Source of the DNA: Prevotella sp.
GTDB lineage: Bacteria > Bacteroidota > Bacteroidia > Bacteroidales > Bacteroidaceae
DNA length: 64,000 nucleotides
Reading direction: 5' to 3'
Assembly (NCBI GenBank): GCA_016291085.1
Contig: JAEEVW010000015.1
Span: 19,024 to 83,023 of the forward strand
The notes beneath the pieces were generated by a model. That model was given only the letters and a program-made list of their open reading frames with translations, made no database searches and was not told the DNA's origin. This document shows, one piece after another, positions 1-9,394 of this stretch. Both the position numbers and the translations under genes were made by a program. The stretch's first letter is position 1; every line of letters begins with the position of its first letter.

Positions 1-795
1 CGTATTGGTTAGGATTGGAGTATGAGATAATAACTCTAAAGTGATAATGTCGGTAGTTATTGCCGTTTGCATGTTTTGGTATGAACTTACAACTCCCAAT
101 TCATGCTCTTTAACCCATGCAAAACTTTCAATATCCATATTCCCTTGGTGAAAATCTTCCATATTCAAAGCACCAGCTCCTTGATAGATGGCGGCAGACT
201 CACCAGCAGTTTTTAAGGTAACTAATTGATTGGTAATTTTAATAAACAGAGTAGCTATTTCTCTTTTTAAATCTTCATAAGCTTGGTCTTTGTTATACAT
301 AGCCATGTCTGCTTCTATTCTTTTGCGCTTCACTGCAGCCGTCAAGTCCAGAATGTCTTCCAAGGGAACCGCCAAATTAACTCCCACATTCCAATAGCTT
401 TGCTCACTACCTTGATATTGTTGGAGGACTAAGTTATAAGAACTCGAGTTTTGTCCCCACATGTCGGTCTTACCATAGCTATAGCTAGCATGACCGTGTA
501 CATAAGAAAATATATGACGCTTCTGTTTGGCCACTTCAGCTACGGCTAATTCATGGGCTTTTTCCAAAGTGAGAATACGAGGACTCTGTTTGGCATTCTC
601 GAAAAGTACCGCCAACGGGGGGAGGTGAAAATTCGAGAAATTAATGGTGCTTTCCTCACTGGAGTCGAAGAAGCCAGCGCTGATTCCACTATTATTATAT
701 TGGGCTACAGCCATTAAAGGTAAAAAGGTGAAAAGGTAAAAAGGCAAAAACCTCTTTACGCACCTGGTTACCATGTGATTGACATTGATTTTCAT
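1..795 (-). CDS. TolC-family outer membrane protein, 3' end cut by window
   Basis: An open frame runs leftward from ATG at 795 to base 1 without a stop, giving the first 265 residues. Residues about 8-32 form a signal peptide (basic stretch, then a Phe/Leu/Pro-rich core ending in MAVAQ). Residues about 70-115 carry the ILTLEKAHELAVAE pattern seen in outer membrane efflux proteins, followed by long helical stretches with Lys/Glu heptads, as in the TolC barrel-tunnel fold. It lies 23 bases downstream of the sugar transferase in the same direction, which suggests a role in exporting the polysaccharide or in a linked efflux system. The signal-peptide core is written by a tandem repeat of the word GGTAAAAA (see 716-752). 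Family assignment comes from pattern only. The C-terminal half lies outside the window. Confidence 0.72.
   Translation of the reverse strand, partial: MKINVNHMVTRCVKRFLPFYLFTFLPLMAVAQYNNSGISAGFFDSSEESTINFSNFHLPPLAVLFENAKQSPRILTLEKAHELAVAEVAKQKRHIFSYVHGHASYSYGKTDMWGQNSSSYNLVLQQYQGSEQSYWNVGVNLAVPLEDILDLTAAVKRKRIEADMAMYNKDQAYEDLKREIATLFIKITNQLVTLKTAGESAAIYQGAGALNMEDFHQGNMDIESFAWVKEHELGVVSSYQNMQTAITTDIITLELLSHTPILTNT
716..752. repeat. Degenerate tandem repeat, unit about 8 (GGTAAAAA)
   Basis: Four to five copies of AAAGGTAA/AAAAGGTG/AAAAGGTA/AAAAGGCA lie inside the 5' end of the TolC-like gene. Read on the minus strand they encode the FLPFYLFTFLPL core of its signal peptide. The same word recurs at 17811-17842 and 36997-37024, both of them gene junctions. 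Confidence 0.8.
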
Positions 796-818
796 ACTTT
801 CCTTTTTTCTATCCTTTC

Positions 819-2027
819 TTATACGTTTTCTTTCTGAATAAATGCAGTGAGTGTGCGGAAGATAATCTTCATGTCGAGGGCGAAATTGTAAGTCTGGCCA
901 TAACGGATGTCCAGTTGTTTGCGCTCCTCGGCACTCATCATGCCACCCTTGCCGCGCTCTTCGACCTGCCAGAGACCTGTCAAGCCGGCGGGAGCCATGA
1001 AACGGTCGATATTGGCATCGGCAGTGAGCTTCTCGGCCTCGTAGAGTGGGAGAGGACGGTTGCCGACAATCGACATGTCGCCTTTGAGGATGTTGAAGAG
1101 CTGAGGAAGCTCGTCGATGCTGTATTTGCGGATGAACTGACCCACCTTTGTGATACGCGGGTCGTTCTCGATCTTGACAAAGGCGTTGTTGATGTCTTCC
1201 TCTTTCTTCTTGGTATAGTCGCTTTCGGCCATCACGAAGTCATCGCCGACGAGCATGATCTCGTCGTCGTCGATCATCATGATAGACTCCATGCCCATGT
1301 CGAGCATGTCTTGCTCGGCCTCTTCGCCCAACGGTGCCGTCACTGTAGTCTTATGCTCCTCCGGCTCTTCCTCGTGCTCCGCATACTGGTTATGCTCCTT
1401 GCTCAACTCCTTCAGGCGGTCCTCAGCATCGATATACATGCTGCGGAACTTCAGGAAGTCGAAGATGGTGTAGTTGGTACCCACACGCTTGGACTTAAAG
1501 AGTACGGGACCCGGACTTTCCAGACGGATGGCAATAGCCGTAATGATAAAGATGGGCGAGAGCAGGATGATGGCCAGACCAGAGAAGACAATGTCGAACA
1601 GGCGCTTCCAAACGGGAATCTTGAATTTCAAGATATGGTACTTGGGGGCCTGGTCGTCGAAAAGGACGTTCTCGCGGTCGGAGATAAACTGAATCTTCTT
1701 GTTCAGCTCCGTGACAGATGCCTCGGCCACAATGGTGTCGTTGATGCCACACTGCATGTAAAGCTTGCGTTCCTCTTCCGACATATTGTTGGTGATGAGG
1801 ATGATGTAGACATTATGACACTTCTTGCGCAGATAGGTGATGGCTGTGATGTCCTCGCTACGCACATTCCGTTCGAAGAAGACGATGAAATGCTCGTTAG
1901 AGACGTGCGGGGTACATATCTGAGCGGCATCCTTGTAGGTCGTGGTCATTCGGACCAGCTGACCTGGGATGTACCGCAGACGTTCTTGGGTCTTCGGATT
2001 GTTGCCTAAATATACAACACCTATCAT
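819..2027 (-). CDS. Polyisoprenyl-phosphate sugar-1-phosphate transferase with degenerate receiver-like N-terminus
   Basis: 402 aa. The C-terminal part is a bacterial sugar transferase (WcaJ/PglC-type), which starts polysaccharide synthesis by moving a sugar-1-phosphate onto undecaprenyl phosphate at the inner membrane. It shows a membrane helix at about 143-165, SPGPVLFKSKRVG at 171-183, KFRSM at 193-197, and the DELPQLFNILKGDMSIVGNRP block at 305-325. Residues 1-115 look like a receiver fold but lack the acidic pocket: YLG stands where DD is expected and FFERN where the phosphoacceptor Asp would be. Residues about 210-280 form an acidic, Met-rich insertion between KFRSM and the DPRITKVG motif, where family members are usually contiguous. 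It follows the receiver gene by 28 bases. Confidence 0.88.
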   Translation of the reverse strand: MIGVVYLGNNPKTQERLRYIPGQLVRMTTTYKDAAQICTPHVSNEHFIVFFERNVRSEDITAITYLRKKCHNVYIILITNNMSEEERKLYMQCGINDTIVAEASVTELNKKIQFISDRENVLFDDQAPKYHILKFKIPVWKRLFDIVFSGLAIILLSPIFIITAIAIRLESPGPVLFKSKRVGTNYTIFDFLKFRSMYIDAEDRLKELSKEHNQYAEHEEEPEEHKTTVTAPLGEEAEQDMLDMGMESIMMIDDDEIMLVGDDFVMAESDYTKKKEEDINNAFVKIENDPRITKVGQFIRKYSIDELPQLFNILKGDMSIVGNRPLPLYEAEKLTADANIDRFMAPAGLTGLWQVEERGKGGMMSAEERKQLDIRYGQTYNFALDMKIIFRTLTAFIQKENV

Positions 2028-2055
2028 ATAATATAATAATGTATAATACTATATA

Positions 2056-2424
2056 TTAATTAGGAAGGATTTTCTTGACGCGAATCTTCAGCTCCATCGG
2101 ATTGAAGGGCTTGACAATGTAGTCCTCGGCACCGATTTCCAACAAACGGATGCGCTCGCTGGTGGAGTCTTCGCTGGACAGCATGATTACGGGAATGTGG
2201 CGGAACAGCTCGTTCTGCTTGATCCACTCCAGAAAATCGTCACCACGCATGCCCGGCATACGGATGTCGGAAATGATGAGATCTGGGGTGTTGCCAGCCT
2301 GAAGCCACTTGACTCCCTGTAGTCCGTCGGGAAGCCACTGAACGTCATAATCACTCATCAAATAAATCGAGAGCACCTTGGCGATGGTCTCTTTGTCATC
2401 AAGTATTAGTATCTTCTTTTTCAT
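2056..2424 (-). CDS. Single-domain response regulator (receiver only)
   Basis: 122 aa, essentially one CheY-like receiver domain with no output domain. The acidic pair D9/D10, phosphoacceptor D53 in the ISDIRMPG context, the S83/S84 switch position and K105 in KPFNP are all present, so it should be phosphorylatable. It is the first gene of a leftward set with the sugar transferase and the TolC-like protein, which suggests control of polysaccharide output by protein contact rather than DNA binding. No cognate kinase is visible nearby. A TACCTTTG promoter element lies at 2471-2478 on the minus strand, about 47 bases upstream of the start. Confidence 0.9.
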   Translation of the reverse strand: MKKKILILDDKETIAKVLSIYLMSDYDVQWLPDGLQGVKWLQAGNTPDLIISDIRMPGMRGDDFLEWIKQNELFRHIPVIMLSSEDSTSERIRLLEIGAEDYIVKPFNPMELKIRVKKILPN

Positions 2425-2470
2425 ATATGAAATAATTCTTTAGCCAATAGAATTGTCACACTTTTCGTTG

Positions 2471-2478
2471 CAAAGGTA
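2471..2478 (-). promoter_or_regulatory. -7 element TACCTTTG for the receiver/sugar transferase genes
   Basis: On the minus strand the octamer matches the Bacteroidota -7 consensus TAnnTTTG and is placed about 47 bases before the receiver start codon at 2424. Confidence 0.6.
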
Positions 2479-2611
2479 AAAAAATATTTTTAATTGTAGT
2501 CAATAAATGATAAAAAAATGATGAAAAAGTGCAAAAAACTTGTTTTTTAAAAGTATTTTAGGGAATTTTGTAGAGTAAAACGTATTAATATTAGATATAA
2601 CTCTTCAAATT

Positions 2612-4099
2612 ATGGCAAACAGATATCTATTAGGATTCGATGTCGGTAGCTCTTCAGTGAAGGCATCATTGGTTAATGCCGATAGTGGCAAGTGTGTGGC
2701 AACAGCGTTCTTCCCCGAGAAGGAGGCTCCGATTACGGCTGTTAAGGCCGGATGGGCTGAGCAGGACCCGCAGATGTGGTGGGACAATGCGAAGCTGAGT
2801 CTTCAGAAAATCATGAAGGAGGCTGGAGCCACCGGTGAGGAAATCAAGGCCATCGGTATCTCTTATCAGATGCATGGTCTGGTGTGTGTAGATAAAAACC
2901 TGAAGGCGCTGCGCCCGTCGATTATCTGGTGCGACTCACGTGCCGTACCCTATGGCGAGAAGGCCTTTAAGGAGCTGGGCGGTGACCTGTGTCTGAGTCA
3001 TCTGCTGAACTCACCGGGTAACTTCACGGCAGCCAAACTGGCCTGGGTGAAGGAGAACGAACCTGAGCTGTACAGCAAAATCTATAAGATTATGTTGCCG
3101 GGCGACTATATCGCCATGCGACTGAGCGGAGTGGCCAACACCACCGTCAGCGGTCTGTCGGAGGGTATGTTCTGGGATTTCAAGAATAACCAGGTGGCTG
3201 ACTTCCTGATGAAGTACTATGGCTTTGACGCTTCGCTAATCGCTGATATCGTTCCCACCTTCGCCGAACAGAGTGTGGTGAGTGCCGAGGCTGCTGCTGA
3301 ATTGGGACTGAAGGCAGGAACGCCGATTACCTATCGTGGCGGTGACCAGCCGAACAATGCCCTGTCGCTGAACGTGCTGAATCCCGGTGAAATTGCCGCC
3401 ACAGCCGGTACATCGGGTGTCGTCTATGGTGTGCTGGGTGATGTGAACTACGATCCGAAGAGTCGTGTGAACACCTTTGCCCACGTGAACCATACTGCCG
3501 ACCAGACCCGTCTGGGTGTGTTGCTGTGTATCAATGGTACGGGAATTCTGAATGCATGGACACATCGTAACATCACTCCGGAGATAGGCTATGCCGAGAT
3601 GAACGACTTGGCAGCAACGGCTCCTATCGGCAGCGAGGGCGTGACGGTGATTCCGTTCGGTAACGGTGCTGAGCGTGTGTTGGAGAACCGCGAGATTGGT
3701 TGCTCGATTAACGGCGTGAACTTCAACAAGCACTCGAAGGCTCATCTGGTGCGTGCAGCCCAGGAGGGTATCGTATTCTCGTTCTGCTATGGTATGGAAA
3801 TCATGCAGCAGATGGGTATGGACATCCAGAAGATCCATGCCGGCAAGGCCAATATGTTCCTGAGTCCGCTGTTCCGCGACACACTGGCTGGCGTGAGCGG
3901 TGCTACCATCGAACTGTATGACACCGACGGTTCTGTAGGTGCTGCCAAGGGTGCTGGTATCGGCGCTGGCATCTACAAGAATGCCGACGAGGCCTTCGCT
4001 TCGCTGGAGAAGTTGCAGGTGATAGAACCTAAGGCTGCCGACCGTGCGGCTTATGCTGAAGCATATGCCCGTTGGAAGGAGGTACTTCTGAAGAAGTAG
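2612..4099 (+). CDS. xylB: Xylulokinase (FGGY carbohydrate kinase)
   Basis: 495 aa, the usual length for XylB. It phosphorylates D-xylulose to xylulose-5-phosphate, which enters the pentose phosphate pathway. The N-terminal phosphate-binding motif FDVGSSSVKASL is at about residues 9-20, and the substrate-loop region YQMHGLVCVD and IIWCDSRA follow. The second-domain ATP site includes GGDQPNNALSLN and ATAGTSG. The start ATG at 2612 places the DVGSSS motif at the expected distance. No xylose isomerase or transporter is adjacent, so this looks like a standalone gene here. A shared terminator follows at 4141-4170. Other FGGY kinases (gluconate, ribulose) cannot be excluded, but the DSRA and GDQPNNA patterns favour xylulose. 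Confidence 0.9.
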   Translation: MANRYLLGFDVGSSSVKASLVNADSGKCVATAFFPEKEAPITAVKAGWAEQDPQMWWDNAKLSLQKIMKEAGATGEEIKAIGISYQMHGLVCVDKNLKALRPSIIWCDSRAVPYGEKAFKELGGDLCLSHLLNSPGNFTAAKLAWVKENEPELYSKIYKIMLPGDYIAMRLSGVANTTVSGLSEGMFWDFKNNQVADFLMKYYGFDASLIADIVPTFAEQSVVSAEAAAELGLKAGTPITYRGGDQPNNALSLNVLNPGEIAATAGTSGVVYGVLGDVNYDPKSRVNTFAHVNHTADQTRLGVLLCINGTGILNAWTHRNITPEIGYAEMNDLAATAPIGSEGVTVIPFGNGAERVLENREIGCSINGVNFNKHSKAHLVRAAQEGIVFSFCYGMEIMQQMGMDIQKIHAGKANMFLSPLFRDTLAGVSGATIELYDTDGSVGAAKGAGIGAGIYKNADEAFASLEKLQVIEPKAADRAAYAEAYARWKEVLLKK

Positions 4100-4135
4100 T
4101 TAAGGAGTTAACGGAGTTAGCGAAGTTAAAGAAGA
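4098..4135. repeat. Degenerate tandem repeat, unit 9 (AGTTAACGG)
   Basis: AGTTAAGG/AGTTAACGG/AGTTAGCGA/AGTTAAAGA begin at the xylB stop codon and fill the gap up to the terminator. It belongs to the scattered junction-repeat class described in the findings. Confidence 0.75.
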
Positions 4136-4140
4136 TAGAC

Positions 4141-4170
4141 AATCGGGGCGGATTCAAATCCGTCCCGATT
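4141..4170. terminator. Bidirectional terminator between xylB and buk
   Basis: The stem AATCGGGGCGGAT / ATCCGTCCCGATT, with one G-T pair, closes on a short loop. It is followed by ATTTGTTT on the plus strand and sits between two convergent genes. Confidence 0.75.
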
Positions 4171-4176
4171 ATTTGT

Positions 4177-5277
4177 TTAGTCATAAATTTTGGCTTCGCG
4201 GCGCCCGGTCAATACGGCCAGGGCGTTGAGTGCCAGGGCTTCCATTTCGTCTTCACCAGCAAAGGTGTAGACGGGAGCCAGGAAACCGACTCGTCGACGC
4301 AGTTCACTGATGATATACTCTGAATGGGCCATGCCGCCCGTAAAGAGAATGGCGTCGATGTTGCCGCAGAGTACGGCAGCCTCGGCAGCGACATTCTTGG
4401 CGACATGATAAATCATAGCATCGATAATGAGTTTGGCATGTTCATCACCATTTTTGATGCGTTTCTGAATCTCGCGCAAGTCGTTGGTGCCCAGATGGGC
4501 ATTCAGTCCGGCCTTACCGGCAATACGTTTCAGCAATTGTTTCTCGTTGTATTTGCCGCTGAAACAGAGACGAATCAAGTCCGCAGCAGGCAGAGAACCG
4601 GCACGTTCGGGTGAGAACGGACCTTCGCCGTCCAATGCGTTATTGGCATCGATGGCCTTGCCATGTTCGTGGGCTGCCACACTGATGCCACCGCCCAGGT
4701 GACAGATAATCAGGTTCAAGTCTTCGTACTCCTTACCGATGCCTCGGGCAAAGCGACGGGCAATGGCGCGCTGGTTCAAGGCGTGCCAGATGCAGATACG
4801 AGGCATGAGCGGCGAACCGCTGATGCGAGCCAGGGGAGACAGTTCGTCGACGACGCCCGGATCGGCAATGAACGAGCGGCATCGTGGCGTTTCGCCATTG
4901 GCGTTGGGCTGCTGACGATTGATTTCCTCGGCTATCTCATAGGCTATCAGACAACCTAGGTTGCAGGCGTGGTTATGCATCACACAGCCATGTAGGGTGT
5001 CGTCGAGCATGCGTCGGTTAATTTCATAAACACCACCGCTGATGGGTTTGACCAGGCCACCGCGTCCGATGACAGCATCGAAGTCGAGCGGAATGTCGGC
5101 AGCGTGTAGCTCGTCGATGACTAACTGGCGGCGCAGGTCCTGCTGTTCGATGACGTCACTGAAACCAGCCAGCTCTTCCGGCGTATGGGTGATGTTACGA
5201 AGCAAAATGGGCGTCTCGTCTTCGTAGACGGCCATTTTGGTAGAGGTAGAACCGGGATTGATGACAAGAATTTTCAT
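4177..5277 (-). CDS. buk: Butyrate kinase (acetokinase family)
   Basis: 366 aa from ATG at 5277. This start is chosen because MKILVINPGSTSTK is the family N-terminus and because the ATG overlaps the ptb stop as ATGA. The enzyme interconverts an acyl phosphate and ADP with the free acid and ATP. Visible motifs are INPGSTSTKMAVY (phosphate binding), GRGGLVKP, the HLGGGISVAAH loop and LFTGGMAHSE near the C-terminus. With phosphate butyryltransferase directly upstream it forms a Ptb-Buk substrate-level phosphorylation pair. In a Prevotella-like fermenter the true substrate may be a branched or short acyl group rather than butyrate, since no butyryl-CoA synthesis genes are in the window. Confidence 0.92.
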   Translation of the reverse strand: MKILVINPGSTSTKMAVYEDETPILLRNITHTPEELAGFSDVIEQQDLRRQLVIDELHAADIPLDFDAVIGRGGLVKPISGGVYEINRRMLDDTLHGCVMHNHACNLGCLIAYEIAEEINRQQPNANGETPRCRSFIADPGVVDELSPLARISGSPLMPRICIWHALNQRAIARRFARGIGKEYEDLNLIICHLGGGISVAAHEHGKAIDANNALDGEGPFSPERAGSLPAADLIRLCFSGKYNEKQLLKRIAGKAGLNAHLGTNDLREIQKRIKNGDEHAKLIIDAMIYHVAKNVAAEAAVLCGNIDAILFTGGMAHSEYIISELRRRVGFLAPVYTFAGEDEMEALALNALAVLTGRREAKIYD

Positions 5278-6110
5278 ATAGCTGCCAAAGCAAGTGAGTA
5301 ATACTTCGAGTCGGGGCTGTCGGCACGCGACGGAAGCACGCAACAGCACTGGGTTCCCTGTAGCACACCGGCAGTCTTGGCATAGCCGAAGAGCGTAATG
5401 GTCTTATAAAACACGTTGCCAGCCACGATGTCGGGGAAGATCAGCGCGTCGGCCTGACCGTCGATGACGCTCTTGATGCCCTTCTCTCGCAGGGAGACGC
5501 TGTCGAGCGATGTCTTCAGGTCGAGGGGACCATCGATGATGCAGCGTCCGAACTTACCTGTCTGTGCCTCGGCAATGATGTCGAGGTAGTCGGCGGTATA
5601 GGGGAATGCCTTGGCACTGACCTTCTCAGCACAGTGGATGAGTGAGATGCGGGGTTCCTCAATGCCAAGAGCATGACACACATAGTTCATGTAGTGAATC
5701 TGCTGGCGCCGTTGGGCGGACGTTGGTACGGGGATAACGGCGGCATCGGTAAAGAACAGCAGTTTCTCGTACTTGGGAATTTCGGCCATAGCCACATGGG
5801 TCAGTACATGGCCGGGACGGAGGATGCCCTTCTCCTTGTCCAGAATGGCACGCAGAATGACATCGGTATTGATGAGACCCTTCATCAGGATGTCTGCTTC
5901 GCCATTCTTACACAGCGCTACAGCCCGGCGGGCGCATTCATCCTTGTCGTCGCCATCAACGTAGATGGGTTCGATGAATCCCATCTCCTTGCCTTTTTCT
6001 ACTGCATAGCGGGTACTGGCATCGTTGGCACATACCACAGCTACACGTTTACGGTCGCCCCGCTCCTGCAGGAAAACGATCATGTCGTTCAGTGTTCTAA
6101 TAGATTGCAT
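5274..6110 (-). CDS. ptb: Phosphate butyryltransferase (phosphate acyltransferase)
   Basis: 278 aa, slightly short for the family (about 280-300). It converts an acyl-CoA and phosphate to acyl phosphate and CoA, feeding the kinase encoded immediately downstream. The sequence has the PTA/PTB family pattern, including ILMKGLINTDVILRAILDKEKGI and FTDAAVIPVP in the middle and DALIFPDIVAGNVFYKTI near the end. Its TGA stop overlaps the buk ATG by four bases, which implies translational coupling. A degenerate tandem repeat separates it from fcl upstream, so it may be transcribed with the GDP-fucose genes. Confidence 0.9.
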   Translation of the reverse strand: MQSIRTLNDMIVFLQERGDRKRVAVVCANDASTRYAVEKGKEMGFIEPIYVDGDDKDECARRAVALCKNGEADILMKGLINTDVILRAILDKEKGILRPGHVLTHVAMAEIPKYEKLLFFTDAAVIPVPTSAQRRQQIHYMNYVCHALGIEEPRISLIHCAEKVSAKAFPYTADYLDIIAEAQTGKFGRCIIDGPLDLKTSLDSVSLREKGIKSVIDGQADALIFPDIVAGNVFYKTITLFGYAKTAGVLQGTQCCCVLPSRADSPDSKYYSLALAAI

Positions 6111-6116
6111 AGTAGA

Positions 6117-6149
6117 AGTTTAAAAGTTTCAAGTTTTCAAGTTTAAAGT
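6117..6149. repeat. Degenerate tandem repeat, unit 7-8 (AAGTTTCA)
   Basis: AAGTTTAA/AAGTTTC/AAGTTTTC/AAGTTTAAAG fills the 38-base gap between fcl and ptb and touches the fcl stop. The word is close to the reverse complement of the GAACTTT repeat inside the TonB receptor gene (21349-21375). Confidence 0.75.
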
Positions 6150-7090
6150 CAGCGCTCGGCACGCATGGGATTGTGGAGGAAGTCCTCGTAGGCCAGTCGG
6201 ATGCCGTCCTCAAGTTCGGTCTTGTACGTCCAGCCTAACTTGGTTGCCTTGCTGACATCGAGCAGCTTGCGAGGGGTGCCATTGGGACGGGTAGTGTCCC
6301 ACTCAATGCGCCCCTGATAGCCTACCACTTTGGCAACCAACTCCGTCAGCGCCTTGATGGTCAGCTCCTTACCGGTACCGGCATTCACCGTTTCGCTACC
6401 GGAGTAGTTGTTCATCAGGAACACGCATAGGTTAGCGAGGTCGTCGACATACAGGAACTCGCGAAGGGGACTGCCGTCGCCCCAACAAGTGACAGACTGC
6501 AATCCAGCCACCTTGGCTTCGTGGAAACGCCGGATCAGCGCTGGCAGCACGTGGCTGTGCTCCGGGTGGTAGTTGTCGTTAGGACCATACAGGTTTGTCG
6601 GCATCACGGAGATATAATCCGTGCCGTACTGGCGGTTCAGAAACTCGCAGTATTTCAAACCGCTGATCTTCGCCAAGGCATACGCCTCGTTGGTCTTTTC
6701 CAACTCTGACGTCAACAGACAACTCTCCGGCATCGGCTGAGGTGCCATGCGGGGGTAGATGCAACTACTGCCCAAGAACTCCAGTTTCTTGCAACCATTC
6801 TTCCAGGCAGCATGGATGACGTTCATTTCGAGTATCATGTTGTCATACATGAAGTCAGCCAGCGCACTCTGGTTGGCCACGATGCCTCCCACCTTGGCGG
6901 CAGCGAGGAATACGTACTCGGGCTGCTCCTCCTTAAAGAAGGCATCCACTGCAGCTTGACACGTGAGGTCAAGCTCAGCATGAGTCCGCGTGATGATATT
7001 GGTGTAGCCTTGCCGTTGTAACTCACGGACAATGGCAGAACCCACCATGCCCCGGTGGCCTGCAACATATATCTTACTATTACTCTGCAT
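6149..7090 (-). CDS. fcl: GDP-L-fucose synthase
   Basis: 313 aa, the standard length. It is an NADPH-dependent epimerase-reductase that converts GDP-4-keto-6-deoxy-mannose to GDP-L-fucose. The Rossmann motif GHRGMVGSA is at residues 11-19, the SSCIYP block carries the catalytic Ser, and the catalytic Tyr-Lys pair is in [11 protein letters not shown]. The [14 protein letters not shown] substrate block is also present. Its start overlaps the end of gmd by 11 bases, typical of a coupled gmd-fcl pair. GDP-fucose supplies capsule and surface-protein fucosylation in Bacteroidales. Confidence 0.95.
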   Translation of the reverse strand: MQSNSKIYVAGHRGMVGSAIVRELQRQGYTNIITRTHAELDLTCQAAVDAFFKEEQPEYVFLAAAKVGGIVANQSALADFMYDNMILEMNVIHAAWKNGCKKLEFLGSSCIYPRMAPQPMPESCLLTSELEKTNEAYALAKISGLKYCEFLNRQYGTDYISVMPTNLYGPNDNYHPEHSHVLPALIRRFHEAKVAGLQSVTCWGDGSPLREFLYVDDLANLCVFLMNNYSGSETVNAGTGKELTIKALTELVAKVVGYQGRIEWDTTRPNGTPRKLLDVSKATKLGWTYKTELEDGIRLAYEDFLHNPMRAER

Positions 7091-8174
7091 CTTCTTTGTC
7101 CATCTGTGCTTTTAAGAAAAGCTTCTTAACGAACTTCATATCGTGACGGACCATAATCTTGACGAGGTCTTCGAAAGAGGTCTTCTGAGGATTCCATCCC
7201 AACTTGCTCTTGGCCTTTGATGGATCACCCAACAGCTGGTCGACCTCAGCAGGACGGAAATACTTAGGATCAACCTCGACGAGGGCCTTGCCCGTTGCCT
7301 TGTCATAACCCTTCTCGTCGACACCGTCACCGCGCCATTCGAGTTCGATACCCACCTCCTTGAAAGCGAGGGTAGCAAACTCGCGAACGGTATGGTATTC
7401 GCCTGTGGCAATCACAAAGTCGTCGGGTTCAGGCTGCTGGAGGATGAGCCACATGCACTCGATATAGTCCTTGGCATAGCCCCAGTCGCGCAGCGAGTTC
7501 AGGTTACCCAGATAGAGCTTGTCCTGATAACCCTGTGCAATACGAGCGGCAGCCAGTGTAATCTTACGGGTCACGAAGGTCTCACCGCGGCGCTCACTCT
7601 CATGGTTGAAGAGAATACCGTTGCAGCAGAACATATTGTATGACTCGCGATAGTTCTTCATAATCCAGAAGCCATAGAGCTTGGCAACAGCATACGGACT
7701 GCGGGGGTAGAAGGGGGTAGTCTCACTCTGAGGAACCTCCTGCACCTTACCATATAGTTCGGAGGTCGAGGCCTGATAGATGCGGCAGGTCTTCTCCAGT
7801 CCACAGATGCGGACGGCCTCCAACAGACGCAACACGCCATTGGCATCGGTGTCAGCAGTATATTCCGGTACGTCGAACGATACCTTCACGTGACTCTGTG
7901 CAGCGAGGTTATAGATCTCGTCTGGGCGAATCTTTGAAATGATGCGAATGAGCGACGATGAGTCGGTCATATCAGCCCAATGCAGATTCACCAGACGTTT
8001 TTTCTTCATGTCGCGTACCCACTCGTCGAGGTACAGGTGTTCGATACGACCGGTGTTGAAACTGGACGAGCGGCGCATGAGGCCGTGAACTTCGTAGCCT
8101 TTCTCAATGAGGAATTCGGCCAGATAACTGCCGTCCTGACCGGTGATACCAGTAATAAGAGCAACTTTACTCAT
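7080..8174 (-). CDS. gmd: GDP-mannose 4,6-dehydratase
   Basis: 364 aa. First committed step to GDP-L-fucose: dehydration of GDP-mannose to GDP-4-keto-6-deoxymannose. The NAD(P) motif [14 protein letters not shown] is at the N-terminus. Also visible are [12 protein letters not shown], the catalytic [11 protein letters not shown] block and the YxxxK pair in [10 protein letters not shown], with [17 protein letters not shown] and [15 protein letters not shown] further on. It lies 22 bases downstream of manC and overlaps fcl, so manC-gmd-fcl reads as one operon from mannose-1-phosphate to GDP-fucose. Confidence 0.97.
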   Translation of the reverse strand: MSKVALITGITGQDGSYLAEFLIEKGYEVHGLMRRSSSFNTGRIEHLYLDEWVRDMKKKRLVNLHWADMTDSSSLIRIISKIRPDEIYNLAAQSHVKVSFDVPEYTADTDANGVLRLLEAVRICGLEKTCRIYQASTSELYGKVQEVPQSETTPFYPRSPYAVAKLYGFWIMKNYRESYNMFCCNGILFNHESERRGETFVTRKITLAAARIAQGYQDKLYLGNLNSLRDWGYAKDYIECMWLILQQPEPDDFVIATGEYHTVREFATLAFKEVGIELEWRGDGVDEKGYDKATGKALVEVDPKYFRPAEVDQLLGDPSKAKSKLGWNPQKTSFEDLVKIMVRHDMKFVKKLFLKAQMDKEDAE

Positions 8175-8196
8175 ACTCTTGTCGATATTTTGTTCG

Positions 8197-9267
8197 TTAT
8201 TTGTCCTGACCGGAGAACTGCTTGATACGCTGTTCTTCAGAGAGTTTGCATATTAATAAGGTGTCGTCGTTTTCTGCGACAATATAGCCGTTAAGGCCCT
8301 GAATAACCACCTTCTTCTCCTGCGTGGTGTGAATGATGCAGTCGTTGGACTCAAAAAGCGTGATGTCGGGACCGATGCTGGCATTGCCGTACAGGTCTTT
8401 CTTGCTTTGTTGCAATAGTGAACCCCACGTGCCCAGGTCGCTCCAACCGAAGTCGGCAGGACAGACGAAAATCTCCTCGGCCTTCTCCATGATGGCATAG
8501 TCGACAGAGATATTCTCGCATTCGGGGAACAAACGGTCAATTTCCTGCTGTTCCTGCTCGGTACCATAGATTGGAAGCATGGACTCAAAGATCTTAGCCA
8601 TAGCGGGCTGGTAGATGCGGAAAGCATTGACAATGGTCGACACGTTCCAAATGAAGATGCCGGCATTCCAATAGTAGTTCTTTTCGCTGATGTACTGCTT
8701 GGCGGTCTCCAAGTCGGGTTTCTCGCGGAAACTGTCGACACGGAAAATCTCCTTATTACGCAACGACTTGCTCGACAGGTCGGCCTGGATGTAGCCATAG
8801 CCGGTCTCAGGACGCGTCGGTTTCATGCCCAGCGTCACAATGGCATCTGTGTCGGAGGTGAATTTCAGGCTCTCGGTGATGACCCGGCGGAACTCCGTCG
8901 TGTCCATCACGACATGGTCGCTGGGAGATACCACAATATTGGCTTTCGGGTCAGACGACTTGATACGCCACGAGACGTAGGCAATGCAGGGTGCCGTATT
9001 CCTGCGACAGGGCTCGCAGAGGATATGGTCAGCGGGCATGTCGGGCAACTGGCTGCTGACAGTCGCGGCATATTTCTGGTTAGTGACGACCCATACATTC
9101 TCTGCGGGAACGATGCCACTGAAACGTTCAACAGTTAACTGGAGCAGAGACTTTCCAATACCTAAGACATCGATAAACTGCTTGGGCTTGTCGGCTGTGC
9201 TCATAGGCCAGAAACGGCTTCCTACGCCGCCGGCCATAATGACGAGATGGTTGTTTATTCTTGCCAT
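8197..9267 (-). CDS. manC: Mannose-1-phosphate guanylyltransferase
   Basis: 356 aa from ATG at 9267. An in-frame ATG exists further upstream at 9306, but it lies next to the -7 element at 9304-9311, so [14 protein letters not shown] is the better start. It makes GDP-mannose from GTP and mannose-1-phosphate. The nucleotidyltransferase signature [19 protein letters not shown] is at the N-terminus, with VSPSDHVV and the FREKPD and YYWNAGIF motifs following. There is no C-terminal phosphomannose isomerase domain, so it is the short single-function form. It opens the GDP-fucose operon. Confidence 0.94.
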   Translation of the reverse strand: MARINNHLVIMAGGVGSRFWPMSTADKPKQFIDVLGIGKSLLQLTVERFSGIVPAENVWVVTNQKYAATVSSQLPDMPADHILCEPCRRNTAPCIAYVSWRIKSSDPKANIVVSPSDHVVMDTTEFRRVITESLKFTSDTDAIVTLGMKPTRPETGYGYIQADLSSKSLRNKEIFRVDSFREKPDLETAKQYISEKNYYWNAGIFIWNVSTIVNAFRIYQPAMAKIFESMLPIYGTEQEQQEIDRLFPECENISVDYAIMEKAEEIFVCPADFGWSDLGTWGSLLQQSKKDLYGNASIGPDITLFESNDCIIHTTQEKKVVIQGLNGYIVAENDDTLLICKLSEEQRIKQFSGQDK

Positions 9268-9303
9268 AACATTCCTTGTAGTTGATAATTTCCTGCAAAA
9301 ATA

Positions 9304-9311
9304 CAAATATA
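9304..9311 (-). promoter_or_regulatory. -7 element TATATTTG for the manC operon
   Basis: The octamer on the minus strand fits TAnnTTTG and lies 36 bases before the manC start at 9267. It helps decide the start codon. Confidence 0.55.
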
Positions 9312-9394
9312 TTTTGATACTACCAAAAAAATCGTACCTTTAATTGCATTGAAGGTAGGCTACACCTCGAAAATGAAAATAAATCCTAATTTAT

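Noticed and set aside
915..2009. A 364-codon plus-strand open frame opposite the sugar transferase.
   Set aside because: The minus-strand gene has clear catalytic motifs; the opposite frame does not.
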